From assembly GCF_028551255.1 (NCBI RefSeq), contig NZ_CP117030.1, positions 1,585,312 through 1,649,311 of the forward strand: 64,000 bases of DNA. Direction: 5' to 3'. Below are positions 54,546-60,954 of this stretch, one piece after another. The number at the start of each line of letters is the position of its first letter. Positions within the stretch are counted from its first letter, which is position 1. The DNA is from Vibrio tubiashii. GTDB lineage: Bacteria; Pseudomonadota; Gammaproteobacteria; Enterobacterales; Vibrionaceae. The notes beneath the pieces are model-generated. The model ran no database searches. It saw only the letters and a list, made by a program, of their open reading frames with translations, and was not told where the DNA came from. The translations under genes were made by a program, and so were the position numbers.

Positions 54546-55018
54546 GTCAATTAGATACGTGGGTAGAACAGATCGGGATCTGGTATCAACACCGAAAGCA
54601 TGATCAAGGGAATAATCTTGAATCATTGATCCTGTCACCTCCAGAGCAAATTTGGGGGCCGTTAATTTCCGATCAACAAAGTAAGGCGATTGCCTGTTGG
54701 TTAGATGGTTGCCTGCGTATCTTTAATCATGCTCGTTACGACGCGCCTGATAAAGCGTACCAGTTTCTGCAACTGGCCTATAGCAGACTGCAAAATGTGG
54801 TTTCGAATCCGGCCAGTGAGCTAGAACTAAAAGATTGGTCTATGAAGCGCATGCAGCACCTGACAGTATTAAGCTTGGAGTTCTGCAATCAACAAAGTCA
54901 TTGCAGCTGGCAGGAAGAGTCTCATCAGTTGATCGATGCCCATGTTCAGTTTATGGCAGCCCATGCTTGGAATGAACCGCGGAACGATGATCAAGGAATA
55001 TCGAGTGTAAAACACTAA
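54542..55018 (+). CDS. Hypothetical protein, third gene of the Fur-boxed ATPase unit; holds RctB-type sites
   Basis: This 158-residue protein is Trp- and Gln-rich (MSQLDTWVEQIGIWYQHRKH, with many aromatic residues) and largely helical. No signal or family is recognised. It overlaps the preceding ATPase by 4 bases. Its DNA is unusual because it contains a perfect 13-base RctB iteron (54594-54606) in its first 22 codons and a second (54981-54993) near the 3' end, although ori2 lies 2.6-3 kb away. Codons at those places are constrained by the motif. Its role in uptake or in replication control is open. Confidence 0.6.
   Translation: MSQLDTWVEQIGIWYQHRKHDQGNNLESLILSPPEQIWGPLISDQQSKAIACWLDGCLRIFNHARYDAPDKAYQFLQLAYSRLQNVVSNPASELELKDWSMKRMQHLTVLSLEFCNQQSHCSWQEESHQLIDAHVQFMAAHAWNEPRNDDQGISSVKH
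54594..54606 (+). repeat. RctB-type iteron, distal copy inside the coding sequence
   Basis: GAAAGCATGATCA, identical to the ori2 iteron and followed by AGGG as in ori2-side copies. It lies 3 kb from the ori2 array. Confidence 0.7.
54981..54993 (+). repeat. RctB-type iteron, distal copy 2
   Basis: GGAACGATGATCA with AAGG downstream, resembling the degenerate fourth ori2 copy. Confidence 0.6.
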
Positions 55019-55095
55019 AGGTTCACTGCATCAGTCAGTGACACCTGCTCTGCAAGAGCTCTCCCCTGCTCCACACGATAGACTCAATGCAATAA

Positions 55096-55136
55096 CGGAA
55101 AGATGATCAAGGGAGATTACCTTGATCATCGTTTCG
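55096..55136. repeat. Inverted pair of RctB-type iterons
   Basis: GGAAAGATGATCA at 55097-55109 faces TGATCATCGTTTC at 55123-55135. The arms GATGATCAAGG (55102-55112) and CCTTGATCATC (55120-55130) form a perfect 11-bp inverted repeat around a 7-base centre, with further pairing outward. Confidence 0.7.
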
Positions 55137-55167
55137 TAGTAATCAGATAACCTGCTGAATTTTAGGC

Positions 55168-55194
55168 AAAAAAAAGCGAGCTCGGAGAACTCGC
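55168..55194 (-). terminator. Terminator-like hairpin with a T tract on the minus strand
   Basis: GCGAG/CTCGC stem around a 9-base loop (extended by one wobble pair), followed on the minus strand by eight Ts. Confidence 0.55.
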
Positions 55195-55403
55195 AAAATA
55201 TTCAGAATGAATGTAACAATATGAGCCAATCTATCAGGGATAATCCTATCCCTCATTCATCAGAAAGGACAAAAGGTTGTCTATTCGGGATAAATATTAT
55301 CCAACTGCTCCTGAGCCAATGTCAGTGCACTGTCAGGGGAATGTAGTAGCTCTGTTCAATAGCGCAAAGAATGTAACAAGGTGTATATCAGCGTAAATAA
55401 ACA

Positions 55404-55433
55404 CAAAAAAGCCAGCGTTTGAATCGCTGGCTT
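55404..55433 (-). terminator. Terminator of rctB
   Basis: AAGCCAGCG/CGCTGGCTT stem (9 bp, 7-base loop), then TTTTTTGTG on the minus strand, 23 bases beyond the rctB stop codon. Confidence 0.88.
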
Positions 55434-55456
55434 CATATCTTGCCCTAATTGATGGC

Positions 55457-57427
55457 TTAAACTGCCACCTCATCTAGCGCTCTGAACACCGTTTCGTCTA
55501 GGTGACCTTCAAAAACTTGTTTACATACCTTACGACGAACAGCCAAGCCCGCAATTAAGCGCTCAATAGACAAATGCTTGTTCTCACTTTGACCATTGTA
55601 GAGCTCTACCATCTTGCTTAGCGTCTCGTAAGGAATCGCCTCTTGACCGACTCGGAGGTAATCAAGCTTGTCAATCAACTCCAGACACTCTTCTTGAATT
55701 GAGCTATGGGAATGCCCTGTCATAGCGGCTAAAGCCGATATAGAGCGTTCTAGAGCCTCTGAGGAGGTATATTTGGATAGAGTAATGGTAATCTCATCCG
55801 CATTGATCTCAACCAGGTGCTTACGTTGCTTAACACGACGGCCTAACTTACCGCGCGGTGAACGCTCTTTGCGTTGGATTGGCTCAAATTCACCATCGAT
55901 GATCTGAGACATCTCTTCAAGCTGCTGTTTTGACACCATTTCGTTACGAAGCGGGTTTGGCAAGGTTGGCGCCATATTACGCTTACCCGCATTGGTGGTT
56001 CGGGCGCGCGAGTAACGCAAGACTTCTTCGGCATCACACTTGATATCAAATTGATAATCTTTGACTTTGCCATTTTCGATCATTGCCGAGATCGTTAGGT
56101 GGTAACCCCAAAGATTGACCAAAAACAGATCTTCGGTGCCCTTGTCTTCAGCTAGTCTTTTCAACTCGCGGATCAAATCCATCGAGAAGCGACGCCATTC
56201 AATGTTTCGGGCCAATTTCTGGTTCAACTCACTCAGTAACATCACATCTGAATGACGGCGAGACATACGGCTGCGGAAGTAGCTATACAACTGAAACACT
56301 AATGTGTGCTGCTTTAGAATTTCAGGCGGAAACAGGAAGAAATAATCGCGCGTAAGCAGTTCTTCATAGAACGACGGCTCCCAAACTAGGATGTATAGGT
56401 TTGGTTTAATACGAATTTCGCCGTCAGCGCCCTCTGTAGGAGCTTCTTCCGATGCGGTAATAGTACGGGCCAAAAATCTAAAACGATCGCTCTTAAAGCC
56501 TTCTGGCATGTTCTCACTAAGCCATCGACCAGTCAGTTCGTGTAACTGGAAGTCAGTAAACTCAATTCGATCAATACTGTCACGAATAGAATCACGAGCA
56601 GGACCACTGTCTTTTTTCCCACGTAAGGAAAGAATATCCGTGATGTACAGCGGGGTTTTATTCGGCACATGAGTACCATCTAACTGATACTGATGTTGGT
56701 GATGTTCATGATATTGCACCGTCAAAGTGAACAGCGCGAACAAGGTCATCAGATCATCAACCGTCATAATATTTTTAGAGGATCGTGTTTCGATCACAGC
56801 GCGTGTACCAGAGATCGACACCATGCTCTTTTGGTAGCTTTTGCGGGTACGTGGTGGCGCTAAAGCTTGATCTATGATACCTGCCCAGTTAGTTGGTGAA
56901 ACCACAAACTGATCCGCTTCGTCTTTCATCGCTGGTGGCGTGTTTAAGCCATGCTCATTCAACAAGCGTTTATTGACTTGAGTTTGCGCCAGTGCTTTTG
57001 AACGTTTCTGTTTTTCCGTTTGTTTTACCGATTCTGTAACCAGGCTTGTAGCGCCTAACACGGAGATGAGCTGGTTAGGGTTAACGAAACGGTGCAGCAT
57101 GGTTTTGCCCGCCAGTCCTTCTTCAAAACGAACCGGGACTTGTTGAAACAAACCAATATTGACTGCTGCGCGTAACCTTTGCTGGATAGCAGCACGAGTA
57201 ACTTGGCCATCGGTCGCATCAATCAGTTCAGTGGTTGAAACTAATCCGTCTTTGCTGCTAAAGCCTCTTAGGGAGATAAGATTAAGAAGTTCGACGATAC
57301 TTTTGGTAACGCCTTTGAAGTGTTGATACTGCTCTATCCAATTAACAGCAACTTCAGATACTTCAAATAAGTGTCCATCTTTGTGGCTTCTTGGCGCTTT
57401 GATCAGTAGTTTTTCGTCTGAGCTCAT
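55457..57427 (-). CDS. rctB: RctB, initiator of chromosome 2 replication
   Basis: This 656-residue protein is the initiator that opens ori2 of Vibrio chromosome 2; it is found only in Vibrionaceae and has about the same length in V. cholerae (658). Recognisable stretches are the N-terminal winged-helix part (WIEQYQHFKGVTKSIVELL, GLVSTTELIDATDGQVTRAAIQQRLRAAVNIGLFQQVPV), the central Rep-like domains (about 150-480), and the basic C-terminal region that mediates oligomerisation and inhibition. Binding to the 11-12-base iterons depends on Dam methylation of GATC; the 39-mer/29-mer sites restrain it. The 29-mer-like site lies 17-46 bases upstream of its start, so autorepression is likely. Confidence 0.96.
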   Translation of the reverse strand: MSSDEKLLIKAPRSHKDGHLFEVSEVAVNWIEQYQHFKGVTKSIVELLNLISLRGFSSKDGLVSTTELIDATDGQVTRAAIQQRLRAAVNIGLFQQVPVRFEEGLAGKTMLHRFVNPNQLISVLGATSLVTESVKQTEKQKRSKALAQTQVNKRLLNEHGLNTPPAMKDEADQFVVSPTNWAGIIDQALAPPRTRKSYQKSMVSISGTRAVIETRSSKNIMTVDDLMTLFALFTLTVQYHEHHQHQYQLDGTHVPNKTPLYITDILSLRGKKDSGPARDSIRDSIDRIEFTDFQLHELTGRWLSENMPEGFKSDRFRFLARTITASEEAPTEGADGEIRIKPNLYILVWEPSFYEELLTRDYFFLFPPEILKQHTLVFQLYSYFRSRMSRRHSDVMLLSELNQKLARNIEWRRFSMDLIRELKRLAEDKGTEDLFLVNLWGYHLTISAMIENGKVKDYQFDIKCDAEEVLRYSRARTTNAGKRNMAPTLPNPLRNEMVSKQQLEEMSQIIDGEFEPIQRKERSPRGKLGRRVKQRKHLVEINADEITITLSKYTSSEALERSISALAAMTGHSHSSIQEECLELIDKLDYLRVGQEAIPYETLSKMVELYNGQSENKHLSIERLIAGLAVRRKVCKQVFEGHLDETVFRALDEVAV

Positions 57428-57635
57428 TATTAGATCCGTGTCACACTAGCCGTAATATCGCTATAGTTCCGAAAGAATAAAGAAAAAAAGATCATAAATA
57501 AAGAAAAAATTATTGCTTTTAAATAACTGATCTTTTTGATTAATCTGATCTTAATTGATTATATGATCTATTGATCCGAGCGTCGTTGGTCTTGTAAGTG
57601 CATGTAGATAAAGGGATTTTTTTTTAGCGCTTGGA
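57428..57635. promoter_or_regulatory. AT-rich unwinding region of ori2 and rctB promoter
   Basis: Upstream of rctB. Bases 57474-57560 are almost entirely A/T and dotted with TGATCT, ATGATC and TGATTA words, as expected for the DNA unwinding element of ori2. It lies between the rctB-promoter 29-mer and the six-iteron array. Confidence 0.75.
57444..57473 (+). repeat. 29-mer-type RctB site at the rctB promoter
   Basis: Starts CACTAGCCGTAA and ends GTTCCGAA, spanning 30 bases. It shares both ends with the 40-base element at 58361-58400 but lacks 10 internal bases, which is the known relation of 29-mer and 39-mer. Confidence 0.75.
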
Positions 57636-57767
57636 AAGCATGATCATGAAAACCCCGAAAGCATGATCAATAAGTCTTTGAAAGCATGATCAAATATTAC
57701 TAGAACGATGATCATCGTTGATTCGAATCTATGATCAACGTGTCTGCGAAAGCATGATCATCTACCC
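57634..57767 (+). other. ori2 core: six-iteron array (RctB-binding)
   Basis: TGATCA words start at 57641, 57664, 57687, 57709, 57732 and 57755 (spacings 23, 23, 22, 23, 23), about two helical turns apart, in one orientation. Copies 1, 2, 3 and 6 read GAAAGCATGATCA. Copies 4 and 5 are degenerate, and copy 4 lies in the perfect 16-bp palindrome AACGATGATCATCGTT (57704-57719). Every copy carries a Dam GATC site. This is the six-iteron array of chromosome-2 origins. Confidence 0.93.
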
Positions 57768-57775
57768 TACACACT

Positions 57776-57784
57776 TTATCCACA
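57776..57784 (+). promoter_or_regulatory. DnaA box of ori2
   Basis: TTATCCACA, a perfect high-affinity DnaA box, 10-20 bases after the sixth iteron. Chromosome-2 origins need DnaA as well as RctB. Confidence 0.88.
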
Positions 57785-58360
57785 GGATGAAGGATAACTG
57801 TTTGGGATGGACGATAAAACCTTGCCTTTTTCCTACTCTAGTTTACGAAAGAATGATCAAGGAAGAGGATGTAACAAAGGATATTGATTGCTATATGAAC
57901 AATATCTTTAGTTGAACGACAGGTTGTCTATTTTGTTGTGCCTTAATCGCTAGTCTTTATTGTTTCGAAAGCATGATCAAGTAAATGACATCGTTCCTGC
58001 ATTGATTAAGTTGTCGTTCAACAATTCGTTCTCTTAATGCCTTGTCGGCTCTTATCTCTTAGTCCATCTGCATTCGTCCGTAATTCGATGGTATTTTTTC
58101 ATGCTTCCGGTAGATAGTGTTACTTGATCATTGTTCCGATCTTTGATCATTTGTTTAGGATCTAGAATCCCCTTGTTTCTGAACTGAAATTTCCTTGATC
58201 ATCGTTCCCTAAGTAGTAAAAGTTACCGAAAGCATGATCACCATACCTTCCTTGATCATTGTTCCGACTAAATGTTATCGCGCTTGATTTTTAATATTAT
58301 CAACGCTGGCTACTTGAGCTGTCGTTTTCTAATTCAGTTGCGAAACTTAAGTCAAAATTG

Positions 58361-58400
58361 CACTAGCCGTAAATTAGAGCTAATTCTTAATCGTTCCGAA
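58361..58400 (+). repeat. 39-mer-type inhibitory RctB site
   Basis: Starts CACTAGCCGTAA and ends GTTCCGAA over 40 bases. In V. cholerae such elements titrate or handcuff RctB and set copy number. It lies between the iteron clusters and parA2. Confidence 0.75.
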
Positions 58401-58432
58401 GAGATAGACGATTAAATAGGTTCATAGAATTT

Positions 58433-58445
58433 TTTACATTGTAAA
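58433..58445. repeat. parS2 centromere site, copy 4 (between ori2 and parA2)
   Basis: TTTACATTGTAAA, a perfect consensus match with T at the central position, 33 bases beyond the 39-mer-like element, so ParB2 spreading here could reach that regulatory site. Confidence 0.88.
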
Positions 58446-58601
58446 TAAGTGATACTGTAACACTTTTATTGTTTGTTGGATTTAGAGGGATTGTTAGGGA
58501 TTTTTTGACAATCATTTGACCTGTTTTTGCTCCTTGACGTTAAAATTCATGTCATATTTCTATTTAATGTGATTAATATCTATAATTGCATGTTCACCTT
58601 T

Positions 58602-58634
58602 TTATTGTATGTTACGCAAAGTGCTGTACAATAA
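58602..58634. promoter_or_regulatory. Inverted repeat at the parA2 promoter
   Basis: TTATTGTA (58602-58609) and TACAATAA (58627-58634), perfect 8-bp arms around 17 bases, ending 31 bases before the parA2 start. Type Ia ParA proteins autorepress through such operators. Confidence 0.5.
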
Positions 58635-58665
58635 CTTCTAGGTCACTAATAACGGAATTTGGCAA

Positions 58666-59883
58666 ATGAAACGAGAACATACGATTGAGAGTCTCATTCA
58701 GCTAGCGGAAAAAACAGCTCAGGTTCAAGCTGATCGTATTGAAATAGTATTGGAAGAACGTAGCGATGAGCACTTTCCTCCAATGTCGAAAGCGTTGATG
58801 GAAACGCGTTCAGGCTTAACACGACGCAAATTGGATGATGCAATTAGCAAGCTTGAAGAGTCTGGCCATCAATTTACTAAGAACAATGCCAATCACTATT
58901 CTATCTCTTTGCAAGAAGCACACATGCTAATGGATGCCGCTGGCATTCCAAAGTTTCATGAGCGTAAAAAGAATAGCGAAAATAAACCGTGGATCATCAA
59001 TGTACAAAACCAAAAGGGTGGTACAGGTAAATCGATGACGGCTGTACACCTCGCGGCGTGTTTGGCGCTCAATTTAGATAAGCGTTACCGTATTTGTCTT
59101 ATCGATTTAGATCCTCAGGGGTCACTTCGTCTATTCTTAAACCCACAAATTAGTCTGACCGATCACGACAACATCTATTCAGCCGTTGATGTCATGTTGG
59201 ATAATGTGCCAGATGGGGTAGAAGTCGATAACGAGTTTCTACATAAGAATGTCCTATTGCCAACGCAGTATCCAAACTTAAAAACGGTTTCTGCTTTCCC
59301 AGAAGACGCAATGTTTAACGCTGAAGCGTGGCAACACTTATCGCAGAATCAGTCTTTAGATATCGTTAAGCTGCTGAAGGAAAAACTGATCGATCAAATT
59401 GCTGACGACTTCGATGTCATCATGATTGATACGGGCCCACACGTCGATCCACTGGTATGGAATGCTATGTACGCTTCAAACGCGTTACTTATTCCGTGTG
59501 CGGCGAAACGTTTAGACTGGGCATCAACGGTTAACTTCTTCCAGCATTTACCTACCGTATACGAAATGTTCCCGGAAGATTGGCAAGGGCTTGAGTTTGT
59601 TCGTCTAATGCCGACTATGTTTGAAGATGACAACAAAAAGCAAGTCGCGGTATTGACCGAGATGAACTATCTATTAGGTGATCAAGTGACGATGGCTACC
59701 ATTCCTCGTAGCCGCGCATTTGAAACATGTGCCGATACCTACAGCACAGTATTTGATTTGACGACAGGCGACTTTGAAGGGGGTAAGAAGACCCTAGCGA
59801 CTGCGCAAGATGCGGTACAGAAAAGTGCATTAGAACTTGAACGAGTTCTGCATAGTCATTGGTCATCATTAAATCAGGGGTAA
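58666..59883 (+). CDS. parA2: Chromosome 2 partition ATPase ParA2
   Basis: This 405-residue type Ia ParA (P1-like, with N-terminal helix-turn-helix region, residues about 1-100, including GLTRRKLDDAISKLEESGHQF) is followed by the deviant Walker ATPase domain. Walker A is KGGTGKS at 117-123, the A' motif lies in ICLIDLDPQG and Walker B in DVIMIDTGP. It moves the ParB2-bound origin region along the nucleoid. It lies downstream of ori2 on the side opposite to rctB and 7 bases before parB2. The longer type with a DNA-binding domain points to autoregulation. Confidence 0.96.
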   Translation: MKREHTIESLIQLAEKTAQVQADRIEIVLEERSDEHFPPMSKALMETRSGLTRRKLDDAISKLEESGHQFTKNNANHYSISLQEAHMLMDAAGIPKFHERKKNSENKPWIINVQNQKGGTGKSMTAVHLAACLALNLDKRYRICLIDLDPQGSLRLFLNPQISLTDHDNIYSAVDVMLDNVPDGVEVDNEFLHKNVLLPTQYPNLKTVSAFPEDAMFNAEAWQHLSQNQSLDIVKLLKEKLIDQIADDFDVIMIDTGPHVDPLVWNAMYASNALLIPCAAKRLDWASTVNFFQHLPTVYEMFPEDWQGLEFVRLMPTMFEDDNKKQVAVLTEMNYLLGDQVTMATIPRSRAFETCADTYSTVFDLTTGDFEGGKKTLATAQDAVQKSALELERVLHSHWSSLNQG

Positions 59884-59890
59884 TTAGAAA

Positions 59891-60862
59891 ATGGCAATTA
59901 AAACTTCAGATTTAAACGCGAGATTATTTGGCAAGGCGAATAAGCGTCATGTCACTACACCGCAAGAAGCGCAACAAGCGGCGAAAGAACAAGCTCAGGT
60001 GATTGAGTTGGCCGTTGCGGGTGAAGAGAAAGTTCAGTTCGAGTTAGTACGTATTCCTGCTGAAAAAATAGGTGAGTCAACGGTTGTATTTGCAGAAAAC
60101 GCTCGTGAGCAGTCGTTCTTAAATGAGCATGCGCTATCAGATGTGTTGGTTACGTTGAAAGAGCGTGGTCAGCAATATCCAGCCGTGGGTCGTCGACGCG
60201 AAGATGGTAAGATTGAAGTGCTCGACGGTAGCCGCCGTCGCATGTCATGTATTCTTGCTGACAAAGAATTCATGATCTATGTCGGTGAGAACATCAGCAC
60301 CGAACACGCGAAGTTCTTGTCTGACGTCGCTAACGCTCACAAGCCTTTGTCCTTGTATGAGAAAGGTCGTGAGATGCTGGCTAAGCTAGAAAGTGGTGAA
60401 GCAGAAGATCAAAAAGCATTGGCCAAGATGTTCCAGTGCAGTGAAGCACTTGTGAGTGGCGCACTCAAAGCTGCTGATCTTCCACTTGAGCTTCTACAAG
60501 CTTACCCAAATGTGGCGGAACTAGGTCGCCCAACTATCGTTAAACTGCACAAGCAATATAACGCTTTGGAGTCAGATAAGCAGAGTAAGCTTCTTAATAA
60601 GTGCAGCTCAGATGAAGGTTTTGTTTGGCAGCGCACTCAATCTCAAGGGGTGGCGCGTATCACTAAAGAAGTGACTGAAACCATCGAAGCTTGGATTGAA
60701 GAGCTATCACCAACTAAGAAATCCGCTGTGGCTAAAACAGAGTTAGTGAAAGGGCGCGCAAGCTATACCCGCAAAGGCAGCAACTTGACGTTAAACTTGA
60801 AGAAGGTTGATGATGCGTTGATGCAAGAGTTACTAGACTTAGTGGCGAATAAGCTAAATTAA
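59891..60862 (+). CDS. parB2: Chromosome 2 partition protein ParB2
   Basis: This 323-residue ParB-family protein binds parS2 (TTTACANTGTAAA) and forms the partition complex with ParA2. The N-terminal ParB/Srx box carries LDGSRRRMSCILADKEF (about residues 114-130). A helix-turn-helix domain follows, with ALAKMFQCSEALVSGALKAADLPLEL (about 175-200), and a C-terminal dimerisation domain ends it. It lies 7 bases after parA2, in one operon, and ends in a terminator at 60886. Four parS2 sites in this window are within 2.2 kb of the gene. Confidence 0.95.
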   Translation: MAIKTSDLNARLFGKANKRHVTTPQEAQQAAKEQAQVIELAVAGEEKVQFELVRIPAEKIGESTVVFAENAREQSFLNEHALSDVLVTLKERGQQYPAVGRRREDGKIEVLDGSRRRMSCILADKEFMIYVGENISTEHAKFLSDVANAHKPLSLYEKGREMLAKLESGEAEDQKALAKMFQCSEALVSGALKAADLPLELLQAYPNVAELGRPTIVKLHKQYNALESDKQSKLLNKCSSDEGFVWQRTQSQGVARITKEVTETIEAWIEELSPTKKSAVAKTELVKGRASYTRKGSNLTLNLKKVDDALMQELLDLVANKLN

Positions 60863-60885
60863 CCCATCACCCTGTTTGATTCATT

Positions 60886-60909
60886 AAGCCGCTTTTTGCG
60901 GCTTTTTTT
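60886..60909 (+). terminator. Terminator of the parA2-parB2 operon
   Basis: AAGCCGC/GCGGCTT stem with a 5-base T loop followed by TTTTT. Confidence 0.88.
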
Positions 60910-60954
60910 ATGCCATAATATCGCTAATTCCAATCTTATCGCGCTTATGAGTTC

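Larger units (their letters stand above)
55019..55456. other. Intergenic region, 438 bases, downstream of rctB
   Basis: Convergent space between the hypothetical gene and rctB. It holds the inverted pair of iterons (55096-55136), a terminator-like hairpin at 55168-55194 and the rctB terminator at 55404-55433. The 210 bases between the two hairpins carry no open frame with a ribosome binding site, but a small transcript ending at the distal hairpin is possible. Confidence 0.5.
57785..58665. promoter_or_regulatory. ori2 control region (rctA side), scattered RctB sites
   Basis: No protein gene is supported. Forward iterons: 57847-57859 (GAAAGAATGATCA), 57967-57979 and 58228-58240 (GAAAGCATGATCA). 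Inverted copies: 58135-58147 and 58253-58265 (TGATCATTGTTCC), 58154-58166 and 58196-58208 (degenerate). Together with the 39-mer at 58361 and a parS2 site this matches the inhibitory rctA segment between ori2 and parA2. Confidence 0.8.

Noticed and set aside
57634..57767. Regular short repeats resembling a CRISPR array
   Set aside because: The repeat is 12-13 bases with only about 10 bases between copies, and each contains GATC. It fits RctB iterons; no cas genes are nearby.
57718..57915. 65-codon open frame through ori2 iterons
   Set aside because: It overlaps the iteron array, the DnaA box and several RctB sites, has no good ribosome binding site, and its amino acids reflect the repeats. 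The rctA-side segment is known to work as DNA rather than protein.
58451..58463. GATACTGTAACAC, weak parS2-like sequence beside copy 4
   Set aside because: Multiple mismatches in both arms; probably chance in A/T-rich DNA.
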